DNA of 64,000 bases from Chlamydomonas sphaeroides (Eukaryota > Chlorophyta > Chlorophyceae > Chlamydomonadales > Chlamydomonadaceae): contig BDDC01000222.1 in the NCBI GenBank assembly GCA_001662425.1, forward strand, positions 1 through 64,000, read 5' to 3'. The position numbers and the translations under genes are program-made. This document shows, piece by piece, positions 35,544-44,184 of this stretch. The notes under the pieces are model-generated. The model searched no databases. It had not been told where the DNA came from and saw only the letters and a program-made list of their open reading frames with translations. The stretch's first letter is position 1. Each line of letters begins with the position of its first letter.

Positions 35544-35606
35544 TCTGGAAGGTGAACCTTTACTTTACTTTACTGACCCGAATCTTCCACGCGTTCATGG
35601 ACGTGA

Positions 35607-36386
35607 CTACACATACATGGATGTTGCGCTGTTCACGTCGGCCGCAGCAAGAGCAGCAACCGGTGGCAGTGTGTTGACAACGTCAGGCAGAGCCGCGCGC
35701 CATGTCTTAATGCAGTCCTCCAGCAGCACGTACGTGTAGTCACGGATCGTCGCGATCGCACGGCTCGTGCGCCGGTGGTCGCTTGTATTTACAAACTCAA
35801 ACGACATGCGCACCAACTGCTCTAACAGCTCCACGCGCAGCATGGCCACATCCGTGATCCTTTGGCGCGCAAGTTCGTGCCGTCGGGTGTTGCCGACACA
35901 CATGGGTCGACTGCTGGAAGTGAGCAGCGCGTGCAGTCCCAGTATGCGCTCTAGAACAGTCATGGAGAGTTGCACGGCAGCGGGGCGCCGTCGTCGCAGC
36001 TCTGGCAGCAATGCGTCGAGTGCACGGGACAGACGCGGGTGCCGTTGGATATACGTCGATGCTGGAGTGAGGACGGGTGTCTGGAAGGGTGCGTCTTGGG
36101 GCACGGGCTGGTGCATGAGCTCGGCGCTGGTGGCAGGGCGGTCCGGGGCATGGCCAGGGTCCGCCAGGCGCTTCAGGGCCTCTGCCTGCTGGGCCTCTTC
36201 CGCACGTTGGCATTTGGACAGGTGCGTGTTGGCCGCCACAGCATACGCGCCGCCTATGACACCTACAAACGTCAGCGCGTGCGAAACACCATACCGAACC
36301 CAGAGAAAGGTGCTCACCACGATGATCGCGTAGATGGCAAGCGCCTCCTTGGTGTCCACCAGCAGCAGCATTGGCGAGGAGGTCAT
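35607..36386 (-). CDS. Membrane protein with helical C-terminal domain, 259 aa
   Basis: Start chosen at the ATG at 36386; the open frame continues 12 codons further only from a TTG. Two transmembrane helices near the N-terminus (about 5-30 and 35-55) precede a soluble, helical ~190-residue region with many arginines (RHPRLSRALDALLPELRRRR). No known motif. It diverges from the GH65-like gene across a 75-base A+T-rich gap (ATAATATATAATA). Confidence 0.6.
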   Translation of the reverse strand: MTSSPMLLLVDTKEALAIYAIIVVSTFLWVRYGVSHALTFVGVIGGAYAVAANTHLSKCQRAEEAQQAEALKRLADPGHAPDRPATSAELMHQPVPQDAPFQTPVLTPASTYIQRHPRLSRALDALLPELRRRRPAAVQLSMTVLERILGLHALLTSSSRPMCVGNTRRHELARQRITDVAMLRVELLEQLVRMSFEFVNTSDHRRTSRAIATIRDYTYVLLEDCIKTWRAALPDVVNTLPPVAALAAADVNSATSMYV

Positions 36387-36461
36387 GATGACGGGATAAT
36401 ATATAATAGCGGCCAAAACCAAACGAACAATAGAAGACTACTCGAATATACAGAGAGAAGC

Positions 36462-38672
36462 ATGCAATACGACAACGCTTACAACTTGACGTTCACGCCT
36501 GACCCACAGCAGCAACAACATGGACCGCTGCTGTGCAATGGCAAGGTCGGCGTGACGCTTAACGGCAACGGCGATGACTCGGTGGACGCGTTCATCACAG
36601 GCGCCTTTGCAGCGACCGCGGGGCAGCCCTACAACCGCAACACCATTAATGCGTTCAGGGTCTTGCGCACTCGCCTGTTCAACCTGGACTCGCAGCCGTC
36701 CGTCGTGAGCATCACCAATCGGACGCTGAGCCTAGCCATGGACACCGGCATCGCGACGGAGGCCTACAGCATCGTGCGCGCATCCGACAACACACCCTTT
36801 GCTGCGGTGGAGCGGGACATGTATGCGCACCGTGCGTACCCATACGTCATCGTGCAGACGCTGCGGGTGACGTTCACGTCGGAGTATCTGACCGCCCTCG
36901 CCAATGACGACGCGCCCGCCCCAGCCATCCTGCACGAGGTCTACGCACCCGACAACGCGCTGACGGTCCCCACGTATCACGCCAACACCCTGTCCATACC
37001 TCAGCAGCCGCCGCTGTACCTCCTGTGTGGAACGTGCACCGCCGCACCCGCACCCGGACTACCGCTGTCCAGTGCGTCTGCGTACCTCTTCGACCCCGCG
37101 GTCGCTAGCAACGGCGGTCACAACGTGTTCCGCAGCAACATGGCCCGCGCATACAATCGCATCGATGTGACCCCGGCTGCGATCGTGGCTGGCACCGCCA
37201 TGCGCGTGCACATCCTGACCGGCATGATGACCACTGCCGATTTTGCGGCGCCCCAAGATGAAGTCCAGCGCATGCTCATGCACATTGTGACGCGCGCTGC
37301 TGGAGCGGCGGCAGGAGACGCCATGCAGGCGGTCCGCGCTGAGCACGTCGCGGCGTGGATGTCTCTGTGGAAGACAAACTTGGCCATTGAACCGAAGCCC
37401 GACTTGGCGCCCGCCGACCTCGCGGACGTGCAGACGGTGCGGCGCGCCGTGCGCGTGGCGTTGTACAATCTCTTCAGCTGCACGCGCCTCGGGAGCATCA
37501 CAGAGGTGAACCCCTTCAACATTTCGGTCGTCGACCGAGACGGCACCATCATGTACGACGGCGACCTGTTCTTTGTGCCAGCGCTTCTGCTGATCAACGC
37601 GCAGCTCGCCAAAAACCTCCTCGGTGCGCGGCACTCGTCTCTGACCGCGGCGCAGCAACTGGCCGCGGCGTACGGCGGCAACGGCGCCAAGTTCCCATAC
37701 AGCAGCGATGTCCTCGGTGCGCAGAACGCCCTGTACTGGGACACGGTGGCTCCCGTGAGCGTCTTTAACACGCCGCTCGTAGCCATTAACACCTGGAACT
37801 ACTACCGCGTCTCCCGGGACGCTGACTGGCTCGCAACCGTGGGGCACCCGTTGCTGCGGAGCGTGGCAGACTACATCGTGTCCATTGCGGAGCGTGTCGA
37901 GGGCACCACGGGCACCTACACGCTCAAGAACGTCACGGGCCCTGCGGGCATCTCGGGGGATGATAACGTCTTTACAAATTATTTGGCCGCGTTGGCGCTC
38001 AAGTACGCTGTGGAGAGCGCATATGAACTGTCCGTGCCCGCAAAAAGCACCTGGATAGCCGTGTACTCGGGGTTGAACATCCCCGTCATCCCCGGCGGCA
38101 CCGATGTGCTCCAGTTTGATGCGGCATTCACGGATGCATCATCTGTCCCGATCGCGGAACCCCTGTACCTCATGACGCCCTACCTGGACACACTGTACTA
38201 CCTGCTCAATCCCACACGCAACGCAGGATCCATCGAGTACGCCCTCGATTACTACGCCGACCGCGTGGCACCAGGCTACGAGACACACCCGTTCAATACT
38301 CTCGTGCGCGCAATCCTCCACGCTCAAGTCGCCCAGATGCTGCCACAGTCGCAAGCATCGACACACATCGACGCGTTTTATCAAGCGATCCTTTCTTTCA
38401 TCCCTCGGCACACCGACAATCTCTGGGGAAACATGTCAAGTACAACCGACAAGACGCGCAACGATGTCGTGCTCAGCACGGCTCTCATATTCGCAATCAT
38501 GACCGGGGTGCTGGGATTCCGCATCAGCGGGGGGGTCACGGACACCAAATTTTACTACCAGGACCTCCAAGTCACGCATTTCAACACCGCCGTCATGCCG
38601 TCGACGTGGCTGCGCGCAACCATTGCAAACGTCAGCGAGTGTCCCGCCGTTCTAGTGACCAACTCCATCTAG
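36462..38672 (+). CDS. GH65-like glycoside hydrolase fold protein, probably without the usual catalytic acid
   Basis: The ATG at 36462 is the start; the long upstream extension of the frame is antisense to the neighbouring gene. The 736 residues follow the plan of family 65 glycoside hydrolases (acid trehalase, kojibiose phosphorylase, glucosylgalactosylhydroxylysine glucosidase): an N-terminal beta domain starting PLLCNGKVGVTLNG, and an (alpha/alpha)6 barrel with WDTVAPVSVFNTPLVAINTWNYY, and GPAGISGDDNVFTNYLAAL. The last aligns with the family's GPDEYHxxVDNNxYTN, where the Glu is the general acid; here the Glu is absent. It may therefore bind sugar without cleaving it, or be a structural virion protein. 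No signal peptide. Confidence 0.6.
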   Translation: MQYDNAYNLTFTPDPQQQQHGPLLCNGKVGVTLNGNGDDSVDAFITGAFAATAGQPYNRNTINAFRVLRTRLFNLDSQPSVVSITNRTLSLAMDTGIATEAYSIVRASDNTPFAAVERDMYAHRAYPYVIVQTLRVTFTSEYLTALANDDAPAPAILHEVYAPDNALTVPTYHANTLSIPQQPPLYLLCGTCTAAPAPGLPLSSASAYLFDPAVASNGGHNVFRSNMARAYNRIDVTPAAIVAGTAMRVHILTGMMTTADFAAPQDEVQRMLMHIVTRAAGAAAGDAMQAVRAEHVAAWMSLWKTNLAIEPKPDLAPADLADVQTVRRAVRVALYNLFSCTRLGSITEVNPFNISVVDRDGTIMYDGDLFFVPALLLINAQLAKNLLGARHSSLTAAQQLAAAYGGNGAKFPYSSDVLGAQNALYWDTVAPVSVFNTPLVAINTWNYYRVSRDADWLATVGHPLLRSVADYIVSIAERVEGTTGTYTLKNVTGPAGISGDDNVFTNYLAALALKYAVESAYELSVPAKSTWIAVYSGLNIPVIPGGTDVLQFDAAFTDASSVPIAEPLYLMTPYLDTLYYLLNPTRNAGSIEYALDYYADRVAPGYETHPFNTLVRAILHAQVAQMLPQSQASTHIDAFYQAILSFIPRHTDNLWGNMSSTTDKTRNDVVLSTALIFAIMTGVLGFRISGGVTDTKFYYQDLQVTHFNTAVMPSTWLRATIANVSECPAVLVTNSI

Positions 38673-39433
38673 AGCTCGTCCGCTTGTCCTCCGCCTCCGT
38701 TGCCCAGCACTCCAGTCCGCAGCAGCAGCTCGCGCAGCTCCACGTAGAACGACGAAATAATAGCAGGGAGGTCTGCGCTGAGCACGGTCTGCGACTGTGA
38801 CAACAGTACGCAGAGCAGACCGACAAGAGCGCTGCACATGAGCACGCCGACCACATTGTACGAGGTCCTGACAAACGTACTGGCCGCACGGGACTTGTCA
38901 AGATCATCGGTCACATCGTCGTCTGCGTCGTCAGCATCATCTGCGTCGTCAGCGGCGACTGCTGCGTCAGCATCATCTGCGTCAGCAGCGACAGCATCGT
39001 TCTCGGCGAGATCTTCGAGTCTGTTGTCAGAACTAAACTTGTCCACTATGAACTCCACACGGTCCATACGCTCTGACAGTTCACTGAGCAGTGCACACGT
39101 CGAGTCCTCCTTGCGTCCTTGCGTCTGCTTTTTCTTCTTCTTCATCGGTAAAGTCTTCAGGGTTTCGTCGATGTTGTATCCGTGACGCAGCAGGAGGCTG
39201 CGCACGTTCGGCAGTTTGATGAAGAGTCCTTTCAGGACACTCAAGGGAACCCCGAGCTCGTCTGCCACAACGGCCTGAAGATCATAGAGGGAGCAGACGT
39301 CGTTCTCCAACCCCAGGGATCGGCGCTGCGCCAAGATGTGACGAAGGATCGTTTGTAGCTTGACGCGTTCCGACCGCGTAAACCCAGCCTCTCCCGCATC
39401 GTCCAGTTCCTTGAAGAGGTCGTTGATGCGCAT
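38669..39433 (-). CDS. Membrane protein with acidic repeat, 254 aa
   Basis: The first ATG on this frame is at 39433. The N-terminal ~95 residues are a folded helical domain (INDLFKELDDAGEAG..., LRHGYNIDETLKTLP), followed by KKKKKQTQ, a coiled-coil segment, an acidic Asp/Ala run encoded by a GATGAC/GCTGAC repeat (155-185), one transmembrane helix (about 205-225) and a Gly-rich C-terminus. Function unknown. The stop overlaps the GH65-like gene's stop by 4 bases. Confidence 0.6.
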   Translation of the reverse strand: MRINDLFKELDDAGEAGFTRSERVKLQTILRHILAQRRSLGLENDVCSLYDLQAVVADELGVPLSVLKGLFIKLPNVRSLLLRHGYNIDETLKTLPMKKKKKQTQGRKEDSTCALLSELSERMDRVEFIVDKFSSDNRLEDLAENDAVAADADDADAAVAADDADDADDADDDVTDDLDKSRAASTFVRTSYNVVGVLMCSALVGLLCVLLSQSQTVLSADLPAIISSFYVELRELLLRTGVLGNGGGGQADEL

Positions 39434-39570
39434 GATCAATTTGAGTCAAGGTGCTGTAATAAATGTGCTGTAATCAAGGTGCTTTGTCGGAAGTTGTTGC
39501 AAGTAGATATAGGTATAGCCAACTAAGCACATAGACCCGCAACTGAGAGATTGCTTATATAGTGTATGTA

Positions 39571-39608
39571 GTACTATATAGTATCTGTAGTACTATATAG
39601 TATCTGTA
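39571..39608. repeat. Two 19-base direct repeats with palindromic core
   Basis: GTACTATATAGTATCTGTA occurs twice in tandem, period 19, with the self-complementary core ACTATATAGT. It lies just before the start at 39612, so it could be a TATA-type promoter or operator. Confidence 0.6.
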
Positions 39609-39611
39609 CGA

Positions 39612-39875
39612 ATGATCGAAATGAGCATGCCGTGTCAATACAACCCGTTACTCGTGGCAAAGCTGGTGCTGGCAGCCGGAGTTGCACTCGTTCCAGTGGC
39701 GCCCGCGGGCTCGTATAAATTCATGTGGGCTCGCGGCAGCTGGTGGCTGCAGCTGGTCTTTGTGCTACTCCTGGGAGTCGTGGCATATGTGGACGTAACG
39801 ATCGGGCTTCTCCTATGCGCACTGGGCTTGAGTTCGGCCATCCAACACAGGTATAACGCACGAAATAAAGCGTAA
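39612..39875 (+). CDS. Small two-helix membrane protein, 87 aa
   Basis: Two or three hydrophobic helices (about 12-30, 47-62 and 64-80) separated by KFMWARGSWW, and a short basic C-terminus. A later start at 39621 is possible. Not recognised. Upstream bases 39440-39611 hold no gene but contain the palindromic direct repeats. Confidence 0.5.
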   Translation: MIEMSMPCQYNPLLVAKLVLAAGVALVPVAPAGSYKFMWARGSWWLQLVFVLLLGVVAYVDVTIGLLLCALGLSSAIQHRYNARNKA

Positions 39876-39897
39876 CTCGACATTACAATCATTCATC

Positions 39898-40272
39898 ATG
39901 TCGTCATGCGTTGTAGATGTCTCAGACACCTTTTGGACTCTCGTTCAGTCCATCGCAGAACTACCACACAAGGATCTAGTTGCAACGCCCATTTACTCAA
40001 CATTCGCAGAGCACGTCGCTAACAGCGCCCGCTTCTTTCTGTCCGTCGCAGCTATCTCCAGCTTCCAGCTTCATCGGAAAACATCATTGGAAGCCGGTGA
40101 AGGCATGCACTTCGAAGACATCAATGCATTATTCTATGGGGCCCTCATGATCGCATCCGGATCCCCACGGGAGGTGTTACTTCGTCGCGCCATCAGTGTC
40201 ATGGAAATCCACGTCGACGCAGACACGCTCTCAACCTTGATGGAGCGCGTCCGCATTCTAGACGCCATCTAG
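39898..40272 (+). CDS. Unknown protein, 124 aa
   Basis: Not recognised. Helical, soluble, with no cysteine cluster or membrane segment. 22 bases downstream of the small membrane protein on the same strand; its last 4 bases overlap the convergent gene at 40269. Confidence 0.55.
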   Translation: MSSCVVDVSDTFWTLVQSIAELPHKDLVATPIYSTFAEHVANSARFFLSVAAISSFQLHRKTSLEAGEGMHFEDINALFYGALMIASGSPREVLLRRAISVMEIHVDADTLSTLMERVRILDAI

Positions 40273-40880
40273 ACGCCTGACGTCAAGAGCAAGTTCTGAG
40301 GCCGCTCTGACCGCTCCTGAGCAACAGCCTCGTTGACGAGGCAGTCGCAGAGCAGCATGATGACCTGGCCGACGTCATGGCCGAGGTTGCTCGCATCCAA
40401 GAACTCCTGGTACCGAACGTTCGTTTTCGGGAGATGTTGATTCATACGGTTCACGAGCATCGTGCGATGTGCTTTTTGGTTGTCGGTGAGGTTGATAGCT
40501 GGTGAATAGAAGGGGGCGGCGAAGCCCTGTACGACGTCTCGCATAGCACGTCGAACGACATCCATGTTGACGCCTCCTTGCGCCGCCGCCAGCTCTTGCG
40601 CATGACGCTGCCGGAGATCCGCGAGCTCTGCTTCAAGTCGCCGCGTCCGTTCGGTGAGCACTTCATTCTCAGCAACGGCGCTAGCCGTAGCAGTTGGAAG
40701 CAGGTACGACTGCACCTGCCGCACAATGTTGAGTCGCATGGTGCTGTCAAGCGAAATGGCATCCTCGGCAGTGATCAGCGGGACACCGCCAGCGCTGTCA
40801 ACAGGACGGCTGCCACGAGGCGCGTTGGTCAGTCGCCCAGCGAATTGAAGATCATTGACGATAACAGGCGGAGTCGGCAT
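40269..40880 (-). CDS. Coiled-coil protein, 203 aa
   Basis: A central coiled coil (about 75-100: ENEVLTERTRRLEAELADLRQRHAQEL) is flanked by an N-terminal unstructured part and a C-terminal helical domain (SPAINLTDNQKAHRTMLVNRMNQHL...CDCLVNEAV). Not recognised. Possibly a scaffold or virion protein. It lies downstream of the WASP-like gene on the same strand, 155 bases away. Confidence 0.55.
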   Translation of the reverse strand: MPTPPVIVNDLQFAGRLTNAPRGSRPVDSAGGVPLITAEDAISLDSTMRLNIVRQVQSYLLPTATASAVAENEVLTERTRRLEAELADLRQRHAQELAAAQGGVNMDVVRRAMRDVVQGFAAPFYSPAINLTDNQKAHRTMLVNRMNQHLPKTNVRYQEFLDASNLGHDVGQVIMLLCDCLVNEAVAQERSERPQNLLLTSGV

Positions 40881-41035
40881 CGTTGAGGTCGTTTACAATT
40901 TCCGGGATCTGACGAGGTTGTGAGGCTCTCGATAAAATAAGACATCGCGAGCGCACAATATATACTAAGAATCGCCGAATGTACGGCCGTGAATCCAGAA
41001 TCCAGCTGCTTTCCAGAATTCATAAATTATAAATT

Positions 41036-42268
41036 TTACAGATTACAAACAGTGGTCCGAAGTTGAAATGACCCGCTCTTGATGTCGTCTAAGAACGTCC
41101 GCTCTCTCTGAACGTTTGCTCTCGCCGATCCCTGATTTGCGATCAGTTCTGCGGGGTCGACAGGTCGGAGCTTCCTTCTCGCGCTCAGGATATCTGCAAG
41201 AGTAGGCACCAGACTGCGGAAAGCAGCTGCGACGCTCTGTGTTACTGCATTCTGGATGTTGCGCAACTTGAAGTTCCCGCTCGCGATCTGTCGCATCAGC
41301 TCGCTGTGGTGATTCTGTGGTGACAGCTTGAGCACTGGAGCTTTCAAGATCGGCGGTGGTGGCGGCGGTGGCGGCGGCGGTGGTGGCGGTGCTGTCGATA
41401 GCGGAAGCGGTCGTTCCACGGAGTTCTGCATCTGAATCGGCATCAGCTGTTTACACATGCGTGTCACGTCGTCGCCGTCGATGCCGGCCATCAGCATTTT
41501 GTGTCTGATGGCTGCGATCGGGATGCCCACAGCCAGCATCTTCCGGTATACTTCCATGTTTGATGTTGCCGGTGGTGTTGTATTAGTTGTTGTTGTTGAC
41601 GCATGATCTGTACATCGTTCCTTGAGGCCTACCGCAGCGATGCTGGCAGCTGGCGACATATCTTGGAACGACGTGACAACAAGGTCGATGCCGTAGTATG
41701 TAGAGGTGACCCAGACGCTGTCAACGATGAGTAGACAGGTCACGGTCGATCCTCGCGCGATGTGTGCGGGCACGTCCGCAACGCGTGCGCGTGCGCTGAT
41801 GACGCTCTGACGCTCCGTGCCACGCACGGAACTCGAAGACAGCGCACGACCCTGGAACAAATCAGGAAACCGAGGCAGTAGCCGTGCCAACAGGCGCTCC
41901 AGGGCACCTCGCAGAGAAGTGCAGAACTCCGTGGAGCAGTTGAGGTCAACGTTCAATGCATCGCGACCGCGCATGGATGGCCATGTGCTCGTCACAAACG
42001 CCGAGGGTGTCTGCAAGACCAGTGGGTGCTGCTGTCTTTGTTGATTCCTGTAGTAGATGGCGAAGTGTGCCCGGCTTCCGCTGACATGCGGCTTCTTGAT
42101 TACAATGTTGCCATCACGAAGATCTGCTATGTTTCGTAGCACCGGCGTGTTGGCGGCAAAATGAGCTTGCAACGTTTTCAATACACCATACTGCTGATCT
42201 CGCGACATGCGCTTGAACGCGTCCAAAACTGCAGTGACATGACTGTTTGTGGTGGCCGGGGGTGACAT
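41036..42268 (-). CDS. WASP/CCDC53-like actin regulator (poly-proline plus WH2 motifs)
   Basis: Residues ~237-266 (VYRKMLAVGIPIAAIRHKM then LMAGIDGDDV) match the conserved helix of CCDC53, a WASH-complex subunit (YLKMVxVGVPxxAIRxKM then GLDPDLL). A run of about 15 prolines follows (~292-306), the profilin- or SH3-binding style segment of WASP-family proteins. Then come WH2-like actin-binding segments: HSELMRQIASGNFKLRNI (~320), LADILSARRKLRPV (~363) and FLDDIKSGSFQLRTT (~391). No acidic Arp2/3-binding tail is seen. The first ~190 residues are a separate domain (VIKKPHVSGSRAHFAIYY, LVLQTP) resembling a family found in giant viruses (DUF5871-like), but I am not sure of that. The protein likely binds actin monomers and might nucleate filaments. 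Confidence 0.68.
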   Translation of the reverse strand: MSPPATTNSHVTAVLDAFKRMSRDQQYGVLKTLQAHFAANTPVLRNIADLRDGNIVIKKPHVSGSRAHFAIYYRNQQRQQHPLVLQTPSAFVTSTWPSMRGRDALNVDLNCSTEFCTSLRGALERLLARLLPRFPDLFQGRALSSSSVRGTERQSVISARARVADVPAHIARGSTVTCLLIVDSVWVTSTYYGIDLVVTSFQDMSPAASIAAVGLKERCTDHASTTTTNTTPPATSNMEVYRKMLAVGIPIAAIRHKMLMAGIDGDDVTRMCKQLMPIQMQNSVERPLPLSTAPPPPPPPPPPPPPILKAPVLKLSPQNHHSELMRQIASGNFKLRNIQNAVTQSVAAAFRSLVPTLADILSARRKLRPVDPAELIANQGSARANVQRERTFLDDIKSGSFQLRTTVCNL

Positions 42269-42365
42269 GACATTCTTCGTGGTCGTGATTCACAGTTTAT
42301 GTATCTCCTGGTCCGCCAACATAAAGAAGCATCTCACCTTCAAATAACGACAACTGAGAACCACA

Positions 42366-42599
42366 ATGATATGCCCAGTGCGATGCTTCACTTGCGGCCA
42401 TGTGCTTGCCAACAAGATCCGTTATTTTCAAAAACGGCGCGAGCGGCTACTGCGCTCCCTACGCACCGATCCCATCCTGTCGACAGGGGGTCCAGAAGAG
42501 GAGCGCGTCCTGGGCGTCGTCCTGGACGAGCTGGATTTGCACCTCATGTGCTGCAGACGCCACCTGTTGACGCATGTCGACTTAATTGATTATATTTGA
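42366..42599 (+). CDS. RPB10: DNA-directed RNA polymerase subunit RPB10
   Basis: A 77-residue protein aligning end to end with the RPB10/RpoN subunit: MICPVRCFTCGHVLANK (cellular MIIPVRCFTCGKVIGNK), then LDELDLHLMCCRRHLLTHVDLID (cellular LGLxRYCCRRMLLTHVDLIE). The four zinc-binding cysteines are C7 and C10 in CFTC and C61-C62 in CCRR. A ~10-residue insertion (RERLLRSLRTDP) lengthens the middle. RPB10 helps assemble the polymerase. Its presence shows that the virus encodes its own multi-subunit RNA polymerase; the large subunits must lie elsewhere in the genome. Confidence 0.95.
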   Translation: MICPVRCFTCGHVLANKIRYFQKRRERLLRSLRTDPILSTGGPEEERVLGVVLDELDLHLMCCRRHLLTHVDLIDYI

Positions 42600-42742
42600 A
42601 TTTCCGAATCCAACGACTTGTACGACATCCGGCAAAATAAGTTATACGAAGTTGTCAATGTCCACTGTCCATAAAAGCCCAAGCTTGCGTTTGATAAACT
42701 CTTTACCTATCTCTTACCTACTCTAACCTATCTCTTTACACG

Positions 42743-43102
42743 ATGATTGTCACAGCTGCTTTGATGGAGAAAGTTGACTACATAGTCAAACTAAACGATG
42801 AGTTCGAGTCTGGCGAGGACACGGCGATTGTCACCTTCGAGACCATGCGATTCATGGGACTCAATGTCCCGTCACTATACTTCGACACGAACGAGAGTTG
42901 GTGTGCATCGCTCGCTCATCTCCGCGGCGCTACACAAACGAAATACGATCTTGCCAAGGAAAAACTCGGAGATTGGCTGCGTTCTCACATCGACGACATC
43001 AAGACGTTACAAAAGAACGTGAATGAGCACGTCATTACCGCGGAGGAGATCCAGCGCGTCGCGCGCATGCTCAAGGTCCTGTTTGTGGGTAACAAGTCGT
43101 AG
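42743..43102 (+). CDS. Unknown protein, 119 aa
   Basis: Not recognised. Compact alpha-helical protein (ALMEKVDYIVKLNDEFESG, DLAKEKLGDWLRSHIDDIKTL) with a basic C-terminal helix. Upstream bases 42680-42740 contain repeated CTCTTTACC/CTATCTCTTACCTACTC stretches, which could be a promoter. GC is a little lower than in neighbours. Confidence 0.55.
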   Translation: MIVTAALMEKVDYIVKLNDEFESGEDTAIVTFETMRFMGLNVPSLYFDTNESWCASLAHLRGATQTKYDLAKEKLGDWLRSHIDDIKTLQKNVNEHVITAEEIQRVARMLKVLFVGNKS

Positions 43103-43474
43103 TCAGGGTCACGATCCAGGGTCAGGGTCACGATCCAGGGTCAAAGATATGAGAGTGCGACTCGGTATCGGTATCACGCGGTGCTCGGTGTGTGATCGGG
43201 GCTGCGTAGCAGGGGCATTAACGCATGACGTCTCTGTAATCATAGTTTGAACTACGATCTCATTCGTCTCAAGATCTTATTCGGTCGACCGTCAAAGTCT
43301 CATTCAGTATATGGTTGTACGACAGTGTCGTACGTGACCCATCCCGTCCAGTCCAAATAAATAAGTCAGCCGTAACGCGAAATAATACATAGTAGAAATA
43401 CTTCTGTGACGCATTGCAAAGACTCCTGACTCCTGTGATACATCGCGGAGACTCCTGACACATCGCGAAGCAGT
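43103..43474. other. Intergenic spacer with short repeats, 372 bases
   Basis: Contains a 19-base direct repeat (GTCAGGGTCACGATCCAGG at 43104 and 43123) and, near 43420-43470, a GACTCCTGACTCCTG / ACATCGCGGAG / ACATCGCGAAG repeat. No gene seen; the 95-codon minus-strand frame across it looks like chance. Could hold the promoter of the low-complexity gene at 43475. Confidence 0.5.
43104..43142. repeat. 19-base tandem repeat (two copies)
   Basis: GTCAGGGTCACGATCCAGG occurs twice head to tail just after the stop of the 119-residue protein; it may act as a terminator or simply be a slippage product. Confidence 0.6.
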
Positions 43475-44107
43475 ATGAATATCCCACCCGGGCCAACTCG
43501 ACACGGAGTGTTGGCGCTACAGAAGTCCGCACGCGTTGTGGCACGTGTGAAGACACTTTCGGGAAATGGCAGCAACCTTTCCACCGTAATCAAAGGAAAG
43601 GAGGCGGCATATTTGAATGACACCATCTACGATGCCAGTGACGTCGTGCTGCGGGAGATCAAATGCCATTCGAAACAGCTGCTCGACGATCGGGATGGCT
43701 CGACGATGTCCAAGTGCAACCAAGCCGTCCTTGATTTCTCCTTTGGAAGCTCTTCGCCACATGCATCCATGCAGACCATGGTGGCCCAGTGGAAAGCGGC
43801 ACAGCAGGCGCAGCAGGCACAGCAGGCAAGCGACCAAGCAGCCGCGAGCGGGGAGGTGGATTTAGAGACTCTCGACCGATTGATCGACAACGCGCAGAGA
43901 GTCGGGAAGCGGAACCCTGTCGACGGCATCGACCGCAGCACGATGTCCATAGCAGCCAAAAACGTCATGGCCAACGTCACTTATGTGCTGTCGTGGGCAA
44001 ATAGGCGTGCCGCGGAGCGTGCTCCGGCGGCCAGCGACGCTCCGGCTATGGCTTCAGCTCCGGCTATGGCTTCAGCTTCGGCTATGGCTCCGGCACCGGC
44101 ACCGGCA

Positions 44108-44184
<77 letters not shown>

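Noticed and set aside
35970..36461. N-terminal extension of the GH65-like frame
   Set aside because: It overlaps the minus-strand membrane gene; the sequence is shadow-like up to the ATG at 36462.
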